64,000 nucleotides of DNA from SLLG01 sp964403935 (GCA_964403935.1 CAYOIB010000001.1:1-64000), one strand, 5' to 3'; numbered from the stretch's first letter, positions 52,128 to 61,394 are shown. A program made the numbers and translations. The notes: generated by a model not told the origin, from the letters alone.

Positions 52128-53090
52128 CTATTTCTGATACGGCTCCCTCAGTGTCCCGATGACATCGACCATGTCCCGGGGCAAATCGGCTTCAAAGCTC
52201 ATGGCCGCCCCTGAAACCGGATGAGCAAAGGCTAGATGGCGGGCGTGGAGCATGACCCGCGGAAAAGGAGGAGCTCCTGCCGTTGGCTTGAAGCCATAGG
52301 TCGGATCTCCCGCCAGAGGATGCCCAACCGACCCGAGATGCACCCGGATCTGATGCGTCCGCCCCGTCAGAATCCGAACACCAAAGAGACTGAACGACGT
52401 TCCAAACCGCTCCAGCACCTGCCACTCCGAGCGCGCCGGGCGGCCATTTGAAACAACCGCCATGCGATGCCGCTGCACCGGATGGCGCCCGATCGGCGTC
52501 GCGATTGTTCCCCCCTCGCCGGAGGGCGAACCCATCGCGATAGCCACGTATTCCTTGCCTACTTTTCTTCCGGAAAACAGCTCGATCAGGCCCTGATAGG
52601 CTCTGGGGGTCTTTGCTGCCACCAACACCCCGGACGTATCCTTGTCGAGGCGATGGACGATCCCGGGGCGCTCGGGACTCCCCACCTGCGCCAGATTCGC
52701 CCCACAATGGTGAAGGAGGCCGTGAGCCAGCGTGTCGTCACCCGTTCCGCTCCCCGGGTGGACGACCATCCCAGCCACCTTATTGATAACCAGAATCTCT
52801 TCGTCCTCGAAAAGCACAGTGAGTTTCAGATCCACCGGCCGCAGGTCCGAACTCACTTCAAGAGGCACATCGATGGCCAAGGCCTCACCTGCGCGGAGTG
52901 ATTGTTTTTTAGCCAAGGCAGCATCGTCCCGCCAGACCCGACCTTCCGAGAAAAGTTTCTGTACCCGGCTTCGACTCCAGCCAGGGAAAAGCGTCATCAA
53001 TGCCTTATCTGCCCGGGCACTGTCTGCGGGCACGATCCACTCAACTGAACGGCCAGGTGTCGGCACACCTTGTGAGGGAACAGGATCCAT
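52128..53090 (-). CDS. RluD-family 23S rRNA pseudouridine synthase
   Basis: This 320-aa protein uses the ATG at 53090; the open frame upstream is not related. The N-terminal S4-type RNA-binding domain (RADKALMTLFPGWSRSRVQK) is followed by the synthase domain with LFEDEEILVINKVAGMVVHP, the catalytic GIVHRLDKDTSGVLVAAKTP and LTGRTHQIRVHLGSVGHPLA. The family isomerises uridines in helix 69 of 23S rRNA (RluD sites 1911, 1915, 1917). It is on the strand opposite rsmI and converges with it, 29 bp apart. Confidence 0.93.
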   Translation of the reverse strand: MDPVPSQGVPTPGRSVEWIVPADSARADKALMTLFPGWSRSRVQKLFSEGRVWRDDAALAKKQSLRAGEALAIDVPLEVSSDLRPVDLKLTVLFEDEEILVINKVAGMVVHPGSGTGDDTLAHGLLHHCGANLAQVGSPERPGIVHRLDKDTSGVLVAAKTPRAYQGLIELFSGRKVGKEYVAIAMGSPSGEGGTIATPIGRHPVQRHRMAVVSNGRPARSEWQVLERFGTSFSLFGVRILTGRTHQIRVHLGSVGHPLAGDPTYGFKPTAGAPPFPRVMLHARHLAFAHPVSGAAMSFEADLPRDMVDVIGTLREPYQK

Positions 53091-53149
53091 CCCCAGGCAG
53101 CTTGAGCCGCAGCCGGCCTCCCGCAAGCCAAAGGCAGCGGCCAAACACC

Positions 53150-53983
53150 TCAACCCGCCACCAGCGACTCCGAGATCGTTCCAGCCGATCGGAGGTAACG
53201 CTCTTCTACAATCGGACGATCCGCCAGAATGCGGAAACGTTCCATTCGCAGCTCGTCGAGATAGCTTTCCGGCAATTTGTCCACCGCCACCGCTACCTGA
53301 TTTCGCAACTGGGCGTTCCCCAGAGCGATGCCCAAAGTCAGCAACAAGGTATAGCGTCGCTCGCCTCCTTGAAGCATCGGATGATTCTGATGCCGCACGG
53401 CCCGAACAATGAATTCGGGAAGGCCCCAACTTGTGAGAAGCCGACTCGCCGCCGCCAGACAATCCATCTGCGCTTCCAGACGCTCGGTCTGGTGCTGCCG
53501 GACCACCGAGGCATCCGCTATCCGAACCTCCGGCTTCACCCGCCCCAACATGGCGGCAATCGGCACCATTCCGATCCGGTGCAGCATGCCCAAAACGAAA
53601 GCTATTCCGGTATCAGCCTTGTTCAGGTCCGCCAAAAACTCAGTCCACAGCGCAGCTGCCAAACTCCGTTCCAAAAACTGGCCCCGGGACAAGTCGTAGG
53701 TCTTCAGACCTTCGCCCACGAGATCAGACATCAAAGCAAACGCCGCCGACCTCAGGACATCCGTCCGGTCAAGCTGCGGAAGAAGCGTCTCAACAGCCTC
53801 CACTCCATCGACCCCACTCAGTCCCTGCCGCCGGAGTTGAGCACGCATGAAAACCCGCATCTCAAGATCCTGCTCATAAAGGGACACGAAAAGCTCCGGA
53901 TCTGCTTTCTCATCTTTTGTCACCGCGGCAATCAGCCGAGCAGGCATGGGAGGCTCCTCCATCCCTCTAAATGGGTTGCTCAT
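53150..53983 (-). CDS. HDOD-like signalling domain protein
   Basis: This 277-aa protein uses the ATG at 53983; 84 upstream codons are Cys-rich and not protein-like. It is a single HDOD-type helical domain: ARLIAAVTKDEKADPELFVS, MLHRIGMVPIAAMLG, MDCLAAASRLLTSWGLPEF and VRAVRHQNHPM. The HD metal pair is lost (HR in MLHRIG), as is usual in HDOD proteins, so phosphohydrolase activity is unlikely. These domains function in signal transduction and regulation of gene expression or motility. It has no adjoining response-regulator gene; murE lies upstream. Confidence 0.8.
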   Translation of the reverse strand: MSNPFRGMEEPPMPARLIAAVTKDEKADPELFVSLYEQDLEMRVFMRAQLRRQGLSGVDGVEAVETLLPQLDRTDVLRSAAFALMSDLVGEGLKTYDLSRGQFLERSLAAALWTEFLADLNKADTGIAFVLGMLHRIGMVPIAAMLGRVKPEVRIADASVVRQHQTERLEAQMDCLAAASRLLTSWGLPEFIVRAVRHQNHPMLQGGERRYTLLLTLGIALGNAQLRNQVAVAVDKLPESYLDELRMERFRILADRPIVEERYLRSAGTISESLVAG

Positions 53984-54149
53984 GCCCAAGGTATTGTAAA
54001 AACGCACTTGGTGGTCAATGCACCAACAGAGGCAGCACTTCAGTTTCAGCGATCTTTTACAATTAAGGCATATCTTTAAGCCTGGTGCCCAGATCAACTC
54101 CTGGGTCATGACAGGAGGCCTCACCCCGCTTGTTGAATCTGCCGTCGCC

Positions 54150-55649
54150 CTAAAGCTTTTTCCGAATCCAGTTTTCGACTTCAGCTCGGTCGCTGAAAGC
54201 TTCCTTCTGTGTTCCCACGATCTGGTAATCTTCATGCCCTTTGCCTGCGATCACCACAAGATCGCCCGCCTGGGCTTCGCTGCAAGCCGCCGCAATCGCA
54301 TCCCGGCGATCGACGAGCACCGATGCTTTTCCCGGCATCCCGAAACCCCTTAGAATCTCGTCGATAATCAGCCTGGGATCCTCCGTCCGGGGGTTGTCCG
54401 AAGTCACAAAAACTTGATCGGCGGCCTCGGCGATTCGCCCCATGATCGGCCGCTTGCCACGATCCCGGTCGCCCCCGCACCCAAAAACGAGAATCAACCG
54501 TCGCGCTTTCAACTCGGAGCACGCCTGCAGGAGTCGCTGAAGGCCCCCCGGATTGTGCGCGTAATCAATGATAGCGGTGGATCCATTTGGCAGCGCCACC
54601 GATTCCATCCGACCCGGCACCCCCGGAAATATCGTCGCCGCCGCGCACAGCGTCTTCGGCGGATAACCCAACGCCAGCAATGTTCCTAAGGCCGCCAGAA
54701 GATTTTCCACCTGAAAGCGCCCACTCAAAGGTGCCCTCACGGTGTAATCCTCACCCGCCCATGTAAACGAGAACTGAAGCCCTCCCGGTGAGGCCCCAAT
54801 GACGCGAGCCCTCAGGTCCGCTCCCGCGGCCTCGATCCCATAGGTGAAGATCTGCGCCGACGTTGCCGAGGCAAATGCCTCCCAATGGGGATCGTCCCGG
54901 TTCAAGACCGCAACTGCCGTCCGCTCCAAACCGGCAAAAAGCTGTTGCTTCGCGTTGCGATAGGCAACGGCGTCGCCGTGAAAGTCCAGATGATCCTGCG
55001 TCAGATTCAGAAATACGCCCGCGCGGAAGCGGAACCCAGCCACGCGATCCAGCGCCAGGGCGTGCGACGAGACTTCCATGGCCGCCAAGGTTGCACCGGA
55101 GGCCCGGAGCCGGTTCAACCGCCGCATGGAGGCATGGGCCAGATCCGTTGTGTAATCCATTGCCTCGACCCACTCAGAGCCGCAGTGACACCCGAGCGTA
55201 CCCATCCAGCCTGCCGGCGTCCCCACCGCACCAGCCAGATGCCCGATGAGGGCGGTTGAGGTGGTCTTTCCATTGGTTCCAGTGACCCCCACAAGCATGA
55301 GGCCGTCATCCGGGCGCGCATAGGCTTCCCGCGCCAACGCCGCGAAAGCGCGTCTTGGAGACCGCACTGTCCACTCAACGAAAGCCCCTTCCCGCTTCGA
55401 GGCCTCCTTCAAGACCAGCCCGCAAGCTCCCCGGGCGATGGCTTCGTCAACCCGTGCGCCACCATCTATCCAACAATTGTATTCAAGAAATTCCTCAAAA
55501 CCGAAATACAGCGCTCCGGGGATCACCTCCTCCAGTCGACACGCAAGGGCGGTGAAGCCCTGTGCCGGAAGGTCACCCTCCGCCGCTGCCCCCAGCACCG
55601 ACGCGGCCAGCGCTGCAGACACCGAGCCGACTGCCCCACCCGTCCTCAC
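54150..55649 (-). CDS. murE: UDP-MurNAc-tripeptide synthetase MurE (meso-DAP type)
   Basis: This 499-aa ATP-dependent ligase adds the third stem-peptide residue to UDP-MurNAc-L-Ala-D-Glu. Motifs: GVTGTNGKTTSTALIGHLAG (ATP), DYTTDLAHASM, MEVSSHALALDRVAGFRF, VFLNLTQDHLDFHGDAVAYR, AIIDYAHNPGGLQRLLQA and VFGCGGDRDRGKRPIMG. The diagnostic DNPRTEDP indicates meso-diaminopimelate. The N-terminus is short; the start is a GTG at 55649 because an in-frame stop lies ten codons upstream. It follows ydbL by 30 bp in one operon. The usual dcw neighbours (mraY, murD, murG) are absent here. Confidence 0.95.
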   Translation of the reverse strand: MRTGGAVGSVSAALAASVLGAAAEGDLPAQGFTALACRLEEVIPGALYFGFEEFLEYNCWIDGGARVDEAIARGACGLVLKEASKREGAFVEWTVRSPRRAFAALAREAYARPDDGLMLVGVTGTNGKTTSTALIGHLAGAVGTPAGWMGTLGCHCGSEWVEAMDYTTDLAHASMRRLNRLRASGATLAAMEVSSHALALDRVAGFRFRAGVFLNLTQDHLDFHGDAVAYRNAKQQLFAGLERTAVAVLNRDDPHWEAFASATSAQIFTYGIEAAGADLRARVIGASPGGLQFSFTWAGEDYTVRAPLSGRFQVENLLAALGTLLALGYPPKTLCAAATIFPGVPGRMESVALPNGSTAIIDYAHNPGGLQRLLQACSELKARRLILVFGCGGDRDRGKRPIMGRIAEAADQVFVTSDNPRTEDPRLIIDEILRGFGMPGKASVLVDRRDAIAAACSEAQAGDLVVIAGKGHEDYQIVGTQKEAFSDRAEVENWIRKKL

Positions 55650-55679
55650 CGTATGCGGTGAAAGAGATCCATCGCCGGA

Positions 55680-56057
55680 TCAGCTCTCTTTCCGGGACCA
55701 ATGGCCACGTGCATCCTGGATCCATACCCCTGCGCGCGCCTGTTGCGCAATGCGGAGGGCTCGCTGCTTGCCCACTTCGGCGGCAGAGGATTGCGTGCGG
55801 CTGGCGATCAACTGGTAAACCTCCCGCCGGTCGGTATTTTCCTCCTTCATCAGCGAATCCTGCTCTCCGCTCAGAGACTTCCGCCCCTCCACGTAGCCTT
55901 GGTTGTTCTCACCAAGGTGCCCCGAGAGCAAGAGCGCATCGATTGCTGGCAACCGCTCCTTCATCCGCTCCATGGGACTCGCCGAAAGCGAGGCGGCAGC
56001 AGAAAGACCGATAAGAATCCAAAACAGGAAATGAATAAAAGTGCGGTTTGGGATCAT
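55680..56057 (-). CDS. YdbL-family (DUF1318) exported protein
   Basis: This 125-aa protein has a signal peptide (residues 1-26, ending SLSASP). The mature part matches YdbL: MKERLPAIDALLLSGHLGEN, NQGYVEGRKSLS, EENTDRREVYQLIASRTQSS, VGKQRALRIAQQARAGVWIQ. In E. coli YdbL is encoded with YdbH and YnbE, which bridge the periplasm for phospholipid transport to the outer membrane, partly redundant with TamB and YhdP. Its start overlaps the ynbE stop as TAATG, so the two are coupled. No ydbH gene is present in this window. Confidence 0.85.
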   Translation of the reverse strand: MIPNRTFIHFLFWILIGLSAAASLSASPMERMKERLPAIDALLLSGHLGENNQGYVEGRKSLSGEQDSLMKEENTDRREVYQLIASRTQSSAAEVGKQRALRIAQQARAGVWIQDARGHWSRKES

Positions 56058-56266
56058 TAGTTTTCCTCAATGAGTTCATCCAGCGGCTTGTAATCGATTG
56101 CCTCCGAAACGCGATCGAGCTCGCCAAAAAACGAATCCAAATCGCGCTGAATTCTGTGATTCACCGTCACCTCGATGTAGATTGGCTCAATCTGGATGGG
56201 ATCCACCCGAACCCGCAAACAACCGGACACGGAGGCGATGGCAGCAAGCACCAGCAGAAAACGCAT
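56057..56266 (-). CDS. YnbE-family lipoprotein
   Basis: This 69-aa lipoprotein has a lipobox VSGC at residues 13-16 (MRFLLVLAAIASVSGCLRVR). The mature part, VDPIQIEPIYIEVTVNHRIQ, is the conserved YnbE segment of alternating hydrophobic strands, followed by an acidic helix (DLDSFFGELDRVSEAIDYKP). YnbE sits in the outer membrane as partner of the inner-membrane AsmA-like YdbH. It is directly upstream of, and coupled with, ydbL; murE follows. Confidence 0.82.
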   Translation of the reverse strand: MRFLLVLAAIASVSGCLRVRVDPIQIEPIYIEVTVNHRIQRDLDSFFGELDRVSEAIDYKPLDELIEEN

Positions 56267-56406
56267 GCCTCCCAGCGAATACAGTGTCGGAAGAAAGGCA
56301 ATCGGTAACTGTTGCTCAAAATACCCTCCGAATCCCCCTCACCTGCCTTGCTCAAACGCTTCCCATTCCATTTGCGCTCCGTCGTTTCCTGCCAACAGTC
56401 GAAGGC

Positions 56407-57396
56407 ATGAAGACGATCCACTACCCCCTTCTCAAACCATCCGCCTCAAGAATTGGACTGGGGTGCATGCACTTCGGCGGCAACTGGCGGAAAGAAGAAC
56501 AGGCCGATGCAAAGACGCTTGCCCGGGCCCGAACCGCCACCGAAACCGCTCTCGAGGTCGGCATCAATTTCTTCGATCACGCTGACATCTATTGTTCAGG
56601 AAAGAGCGAGGTCGTTTTCTCCAAGGTGATGCGCGACCTCTCCCTCGATCGAGCGGAAATCATTCTGCAGACAAAGTGCGGCATCCGCTTTGGGTGTGAT
56701 CCGGACCCCGATTCACCCGGCCGCTACGACTTCTCGAAGGAACACATTCTTCGATCTGTCGAGGGTTCGCTCAAGCGATTGGAAACCGATTACATCGACA
56801 TCCTCCTGCTACATCGACCGGATGCCCTCATGGAGCCAGAAGAAATTGGCGAAGCCTTTGCCCAGCTCCACGAAGCCGGCAAGGTCCGCGCCTTTGGGGT
56901 TTCAAATCAGACACCCGCCCAAATGCAGTTGCTCCAAAGCGGCCTCACCCTGCCGCTGGTCGCCAATCAGGTCGAGATCAACCCGCTCAAGACGGCCCTC
57001 TTCGATGCCGGGATCGTCAGCCACCAGCGCGGCCCCGCTCCCGGATACACCGCGGATGGCACCCTCGAATACCACCGCCTGCACAAGATCATAACCCAGG
57101 CCTGGGCACCGCTGGCCTATGGCTACCTCTCCGGTCGGGAGGATGATCCGGACCCCCAAAACCCAAATATACCCGCCACAGCAGATGTGATCCAGCAGCT
57201 CACCTCGAAGTACAACGCTCCGGCGGAAGCCATTGTCATCGCCTGGCTTCTTCGCCACCCGGCAGGTATTCAACCGATCATCGGAACACGCGATCCCGAT
57301 CGCATCCGGGCATCCGCCAAAGCGGATGAGCTAACGCTTTCGAGAGAAGACTGGTACCGAATCTATATCGCCGGTCGCGGTTCACCCTTGCCTTGA
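56407..57396 (+). CDS. Aldo/keto reductase
   Basis: This 329-aa NADPH-dependent oxidoreductase of the (beta/alpha)8 fold reduces carbonyl groups. Recognisable parts: SRIGLGCMHFGGNWRKEEQA, GINFFDHADIYCSGKSEVVF (catalytic Asp and Tyr), LQTKCGI (Lys), YIDILLLHRPDALMEPEEIG, GKVRAFGVSNQTPAQMQLLQ and IAWLLRHPAGIQPIIGTRDP. It resembles the YdhF subfamily. The ATG at 56407 is preceded by GAAGG. It is the last gene before the sdh promoter region. Confidence 0.93.
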   Translation: MKTIHYPLLKPSASRIGLGCMHFGGNWRKEEQADAKTLARARTATETALEVGINFFDHADIYCSGKSEVVFSKVMRDLSLDRAEIILQTKCGIRFGCDPDPDSPGRYDFSKEHILRSVEGSLKRLETDYIDILLLHRPDALMEPEEIGEAFAQLHEAGKVRAFGVSNQTPAQMQLLQSGLTLPLVANQVEINPLKTALFDAGIVSHQRGPAPGYTADGTLEYHRLHKIITQAWAPLAYGYLSGREDDPDPQNPNIPATADVIQQLTSKYNAPAEAIVIAWLLRHPAGIQPIIGTRDPDRIRASAKADELTLSREDWYRIYIAGRGSPLP

Positions 57397-57409
57397 ACAT
57401 TAGGGTTCC

Positions 57410-57438
57410 TTTCGATCGACAAAAGTCTACGGTATAAG
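57410..57438 (+). promoter_or_regulatory. Candidate promoter and palindrome ahead of sdhCAB
   Basis: TTTCGA (57410-57415), a weak -35, and TATAAG (57433-57438), a good -10, are 17 bp apart. Just downstream, CCCAAGGCCTTGGG (57442-57455) is a perfect 14-bp palindrome spanning the expected start of transcription, which could be an operator or a 5' hairpin. Confidence 0.35.
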
Positions 57439-57534
57439 GCCCCCAAGGCCTTGGGACAAAAAGCTATTCGCTTTACTCCTCACATATCCCGCCTACTACT
57501 CCATAAGCTTAAAGAACTGAAGAACGGAATCTTA

Positions 57535-58299
57535 ATGACCTCGCTAGGAAAGAAATACATCATGGCGGTCTCGGGGCTGATCCTCGTGGGCTTTGTTATC
57601 GGTCACATGCTTGGGAACCTGCAGATGTTCCTGCACCCGGACTGGATCAACGGATACGGCTACAAGCTGCAGGTCCTCCCCTATGGATTGCTGTGGCTGG
57701 TGCGTCTCGTCCTTCTCATCGCCGTCATCGCGCACATTATAACCGCCGTTCTCCTCGTTATTGAAAACCGTCGCGCGCGTCCTCAGGGATACTCCATGAC
57801 ACGTCCCATCCAGGCGACCTTTGCCAGCCGGACAATGCGCTACTCCGGACTCATCCTTCTCGCATTCATCGTTTTTCACATTGCCCACTTCACCACCCGC
57901 AATGTGCACCCCGAGTTCAATGACTTACGCCGCCCCCTCGAAGGCGTGAGCACAATGCACGGCGTCTACGACAAACTCAATGCGGCCAACCGAAACGAAG
58001 TTCTCGATATCTACAGTATGGTGGCCATCGGCTTCAGCCCGCGCTACTGGTATGTCTCCGCATTCTATATCCTTTCAATGGGACTCCTCTCCCTGCACCT
58101 GCGACACGGCATCAGCAGTATGTTTCAAAGCGTCGGCCTGCGAAACCAGGTCTGGAGGGGCCGCCTTGATAAAGCCGCCCTCGTGATCTCAATCGCCCTC
58201 CTGCTCGGATTTTGCGCGGTCCCGCTCGCCGGGCTCCTCGAGGCATTTCCCTATCAGGATAGGGTCCAGATCCAGGACTTTCTAACCAGCCAACCCTGA
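57535..58299 (+). CDS. sdhC: Succinate dehydrogenase cytochrome b subunit
   Basis: This 254-aa membrane anchor begins at the ATG at 57535; upstream codons are not conserved. It has five transmembrane helices in one polypeptide, the Bacteroidetes/epsilon-type b558 subunit, with candidate haem-ligating histidines: VIGHMLGNLQ, VIAHIITAVLLV, FIVFHIAHFTTRNVH and LLSLHLRHGISSMFQSVG. It anchors the SdhAB dimer and passes electrons to menaquinone. There is no separate sdhD. It is the first of three sdh genes, 41 bp before sdhA. Confidence 0.94.
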   Translation: MTSLGKKYIMAVSGLILVGFVIGHMLGNLQMFLHPDWINGYGYKLQVLPYGLLWLVRLVLLIAVIAHIITAVLLVIENRRARPQGYSMTRPIQATFASRTMRYSGLILLAFIVFHIAHFTTRNVHPEFNDLRRPLEGVSTMHGVYDKLNAANRNEVLDIYSMVAIGFSPRYWYVSAFYILSMGLLSLHLRHGISSMFQSVGLRNQVWRGRLDKAALVISIALLLGFCAVPLAGLLEAFPYQDRVQIQDFLTSQP

Positions 58300-58340
58300 C
58301 CTTGCCGACGCCTGACGCCCAGCCCCAACCATCTGGAACT

Positions 58341-60278
58341 ATGAATCTTGATTCGAAAATCCCCGAAGGCCCACTCGAGAAGAAATGGACCAACGCCAAG
58401 TTTAACTACAAGCTGGTCAATCCCGCCAACCGACGAAAATACAACGTGATTGTCGTCGGCTCCGGGCTCGCAGGCGGGGCCGCCGCCGCCACCCTTGGCG
58501 AACTCGGCTACAACGTAAAGTGCTTCTGCTATCAGGATAGCCCCCGCCGCGCCCACTCCATCGCCGCTCAAGGCGGTATCAACGCCGCTAAAAATTATCA
58601 GAACGACGGCGACAGCATTTTCCGCCTCTTTTACGACACCATCAAGGGGGGCGACTTCCGTAGCCGCGAAGCCAATGTCTACCGCTTGGCGGAGACATCC
58701 GTCGACATTATCGACCAGTGCGTCGCCCAGGGGGTCCCTTTCGCGCGCGAGTATGGCGGGATGCTCGACAACCGCTCGTTCGGTGGCGCACAGGTGAGCC
58801 GCACCTTCTATGCCCGCGGGCAGACCGGTCAGCAATTGCTCCTCGGCGTTTATCACTCCCTCAGCCGACAAATCGGCCTCGGGCAGGTAAAGATGTACAA
58901 CCGCCACGAAATGCTCGACGTCGTCCTCGTGAACGGCGTCGCCAAAGGCATCATCACCCGAAATATGGTGACGGGCGCGATCGACCGCTGGGCGGCCGAC
59001 GCCGTGGTGATTGCGACCGGGGGCTATGCGACCGTCTTCTTCCTCTCCACCAACGCAGCCGGGTGCAACGTCACAGCCGCTTGGCGGGCCTACAAACGCG
59101 GTGCTGGATTTGCCAACCCTTGCTTCACCCAGATCCACCCGACCTGCATCCCGCAGGAGGGCGAGCACCAGTCCAAGCTCACCCTCATGTCCGAGTCGCT
59201 GCGCAACGATGGCCGCGTCTGGGTGCCCAAGCGGAAGGAAGACTGCACAAAGTCTCCGGCCGATATCCCCGAAGAGGCCCGCGATTACTTTCTCGAACGC
59301 AAATACCCGAGCTTTGGTAACCTCGCGCCCCGCGATATCTCCTCGCGGGCGGCAAAGGAGGTTTGCGACGAAGGACGCGGCGTCGGCCCGGCTGTCGGGG
59401 GCGAACGTCGCGGCGTCTATCTGGATTTCGCCGACGCCATTGCCCGCCTTGGGCGCAAGACGGTCGAGGAACGCTATGGCAATCTCTTCGATATGTATGA
59501 AAACATCACTGGAGAGAATGCCTACGAACAGCCGATGCGGATCTATCCGGCACCGCACTACACCATGGGCGGGCTCTGGGTGGACTATGATCTGATGACC
59601 TCTGTCCCAGGCCTTTTCGCTGCGGGGGAAGCCAATTTTTCGGACCACGGTGCCAACCGTCTCGGGGCTTCGGCCCTCATGCAGGGCCTCGCCGACGGCT
59701 ACTTCGTCTTGCCCGCAACCCTCAGCAATTACCTCGCGTCCATACCGCCCACCGAAGCGGGCAAGATCACAACCGATGCCCCCGGCTTCGCCGAGGCGGA
59801 GGCCGCCGTCCGGGAATCCATCTCCCGGCTGATGTCGATCAAGGGCAAGAGCAGCCCGCGGTCACTCCACATCGAACTCGGCAAGATCATGTGGAATCAC
59901 TGTGGCATGGCACGCAGTAAAGAAAGCCTCACCAAGGCCATCGGCGAAATCCAGGCCCTGCGCGAGAGATTCTGGTCCGACCTCGTCGTGCCCGGTGATA
60001 CCAACACACTCAATATCGAGCTCGAGCGCGCCGGCCGCGTCGCCGACCACCTCGAGTTTGCCGAACTCATGTGCTATGATGCCCTTGATCGGGACGAGTC
60101 CTGCGGGGGTCACTTCCGCATCGAACACCAGTCGCCCGATGGCGAAGCCGTCCGGCACGATGAAACATTCGCCGAAGTCAGCGTGTGGGAATTCAAGGGC
60201 GTCGGCCAACGGCCCCAGAAACACGTCGAACCGCTGCATTTTGAAAACGTCGAGCTGGGCGTCCGCAGCTACAAGTAA
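58341..60278 (+). CDS. sdhA: Succinate dehydrogenase flavoprotein subunit
   Basis: This 645-aa catalytic subunit of complex II oxidises succinate to fumarate with covalent FAD. Features: dinucleotide-binding VIVVGSGLAGGAAAATLGEL, the FAD-linking region RRAHSIAAQGGINAAKN (His), VIATGGY, catalytic-site HPTCIPQEGEHQSKLTLMSE, and HYTMGGLWVDYDLMTSVPGL with GEANFSDHGANRLGASALMQ. The ATG at 58341 is chosen over a TTG 13 codons earlier. The length and the C-terminus match the Bacteroidetes-type enzyme. Confidence 0.97.
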   Translation: MNLDSKIPEGPLEKKWTNAKFNYKLVNPANRRKYNVIVVGSGLAGGAAAATLGELGYNVKCFCYQDSPRRAHSIAAQGGINAAKNYQNDGDSIFRLFYDTIKGGDFRSREANVYRLAETSVDIIDQCVAQGVPFAREYGGMLDNRSFGGAQVSRTFYARGQTGQQLLLGVYHSLSRQIGLGQVKMYNRHEMLDVVLVNGVAKGIITRNMVTGAIDRWAADAVVIATGGYATVFFLSTNAAGCNVTAAWRAYKRGAGFANPCFTQIHPTCIPQEGEHQSKLTLMSESLRNDGRVWVPKRKEDCTKSPADIPEEARDYFLERKYPSFGNLAPRDISSRAAKEVCDEGRGVGPAVGGERRGVYLDFADAIARLGRKTVEERYGNLFDMYENITGENAYEQPMRIYPAPHYTMGGLWVDYDLMTSVPGLFAAGEANFSDHGANRLGASALMQGLADGYFVLPATLSNYLASIPPTEAGKITTDAPGFAEAEAAVRESISRLMSIKGKSSPRSLHIELGKIMWNHCGMARSKESLTKAIGEIQALRERFWSDLVVPGDTNTLNIELERAGRVADHLEFAELMCYDALDRDESCGGHFRIEHQSPDGEAVRHDETFAEVSVWEFKGVGQRPQKHVEPLHFENVELGVRSYK

Positions 60279-60307
60279 TCTGAACTCCTCTCAAAGCACC
60301 GAGACCC

Positions 60308-61084
60308 ATGTCAAGCAAAGCTCTTAATCTTACCCTCCGCGTTTGGCGTCAAGAGAAGCGGGATTCCAAAGGCGACTTCGTCGATTACAAAGTCTCCAAT
60401 ATCTCCGTTGATTCCTCCTTTCTCGAGATGATCGACGTCCTCAACGAGCAGCTCATTGAAAAAGGTGAGGAGCCTGTCGCCTTCGACCACGACTGCCGCG
60501 AAGGCATCTGCGGGATGTGCTCGATGACGATCAACGGGGTGCCACATGGCAAAGGCCGGCTCCAAGCCACGTGCCAGCTTCACATGCGTCACTACGAGGA
60601 TGGCGAGACAATCACGATTGAACCCTTCCGCGGAAAGCCTTTCCCCGTCATCAAGGACCTCGTCGTCGACCGTACCCCGCTCGACATTATCATGCAGTCC
60701 GGGGGCTATATTGCGCAGCGCGTGGGAACAGCGGAGGATGCCAATGCCGTTCCGATTCCCAAGCCGACGCTTGATAAAGCCATGGATGCCGCCGCCTGCA
60801 TCGGCTGCGGGGCCTGTGTCGCCGCTTGCCCCAACGCATCGGCCATGCTCTTTACAGGAGCCAAGCTGTCCCACCTCAATCTCCTCCCACAGGGCCAGCC
60901 CGAGCGCTACCGTCGTGCGCTCAACATGGTCGACACCATGGATAGCCTCGGCTTTGGAAACTGCACCAACATTGGGGAGTGCGAGGCCGCCTGCCCGAAG
61001 GGAATCAGCATGGACTTCATCGCGATGCTCAACCGCGATTATGCCGTCGGCCGCGTGAAGAAGTTCTTTGTCGGCGGCGTCTGA
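60308..61084 (+). CDS. sdhB: Succinate dehydrogenase iron-sulfur subunit
   Basis: This 258-aa subunit carries three clusters. The [2Fe-2S] ligands are in DHDCREGICGMCSMTINGVP and CQLHMRH. The [4Fe-4S] ligands are in CIGCGACVAACPNASAM. The [3Fe-4S] ligands are in FGNCTNIGECEAACPKGISM. It passes electrons from SdhA's FAD to quinone at SdhC. It is 29 bp after sdhA and last of the operon. A weak hairpin followed by CTTTTTT (about 61100-61131) may terminate it. Confidence 0.97.
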   Translation: MSSKALNLTLRVWRQEKRDSKGDFVDYKVSNISVDSSFLEMIDVLNEQLIEKGEEPVAFDHDCREGICGMCSMTINGVPHGKGRLQATCQLHMRHYEDGETITIEPFRGKPFPVIKDLVVDRTPLDIIMQSGGYIAQRVGTAEDANAVPIPKPTLDKAMDAAACIGCGACVAACPNASAMLFTGAKLSHLNLLPQGQPERYRRALNMVDTMDSLGFGNCTNIGECEAACPKGISMDFIAMLNRDYAVGRVKKFFVGGV

Positions 61085-61176
61085 GGCACCGCCTGGCGGG
61101 ACCACCACACCCGCACACCAGACTTTTTTGCCCCGGACTGGCACCCTGGATCATCCTGTGGTACGCTGGCTCCACC

Positions 61177-61338
61177 ATGCCCGAGAGCAAGAAGCGAAAA
61201 AACCAGAAGAAGGATGACAAAACATTCCGGAAGCTTCCCCGTGAAACAAAAGAGGGGATGCTCCTGAATAAGGAAGCCGAGCACGACACGGGCAATGCGG
61301 CACGCAAGGCCGAGAAGATCTCGCGCGAAAAGCGCTGA
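61177..61338 (+). CDS. Small basic protein, hypothetical
   Basis: This is a 53-aa, very Lys/Arg/Glu-rich protein (MPESKKRKNQKKDDKTFRKL, LNKEAEHDTGNAARKAEKIS) with no recognised domain and no strong ribosome site. Its composition would suit nucleic-acid binding, and its codon use fits neighbouring genes, but the reading could be spurious. It lies between sdhB and the convergent glgX. Confidence 0.4.
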   Translation: MPESKKRKNQKKDDKTFRKLPRETKEGMLLNKEAEHDTGNAARKAEKISREKR

Positions 61339-61394
61339 CTCAGCCTGCAGTCAACCCACCGATACGCCGCGCGCCACGATCCGCGGCGTCACCC

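Noticed and set aside
53091..53462. 124-codon N-terminal extension of the RluD-family gene
   Set aside because: It is low-complexity, overlaps the 3' part of the HDOD-like gene and lies before the S4 domain; the ATG at 53090 fits the family.
58254..59648. Minus-strand open frame of 464 codons
   Set aside because: It is antisense to sdhA and has no motif; it is a high-GC shadow frame.
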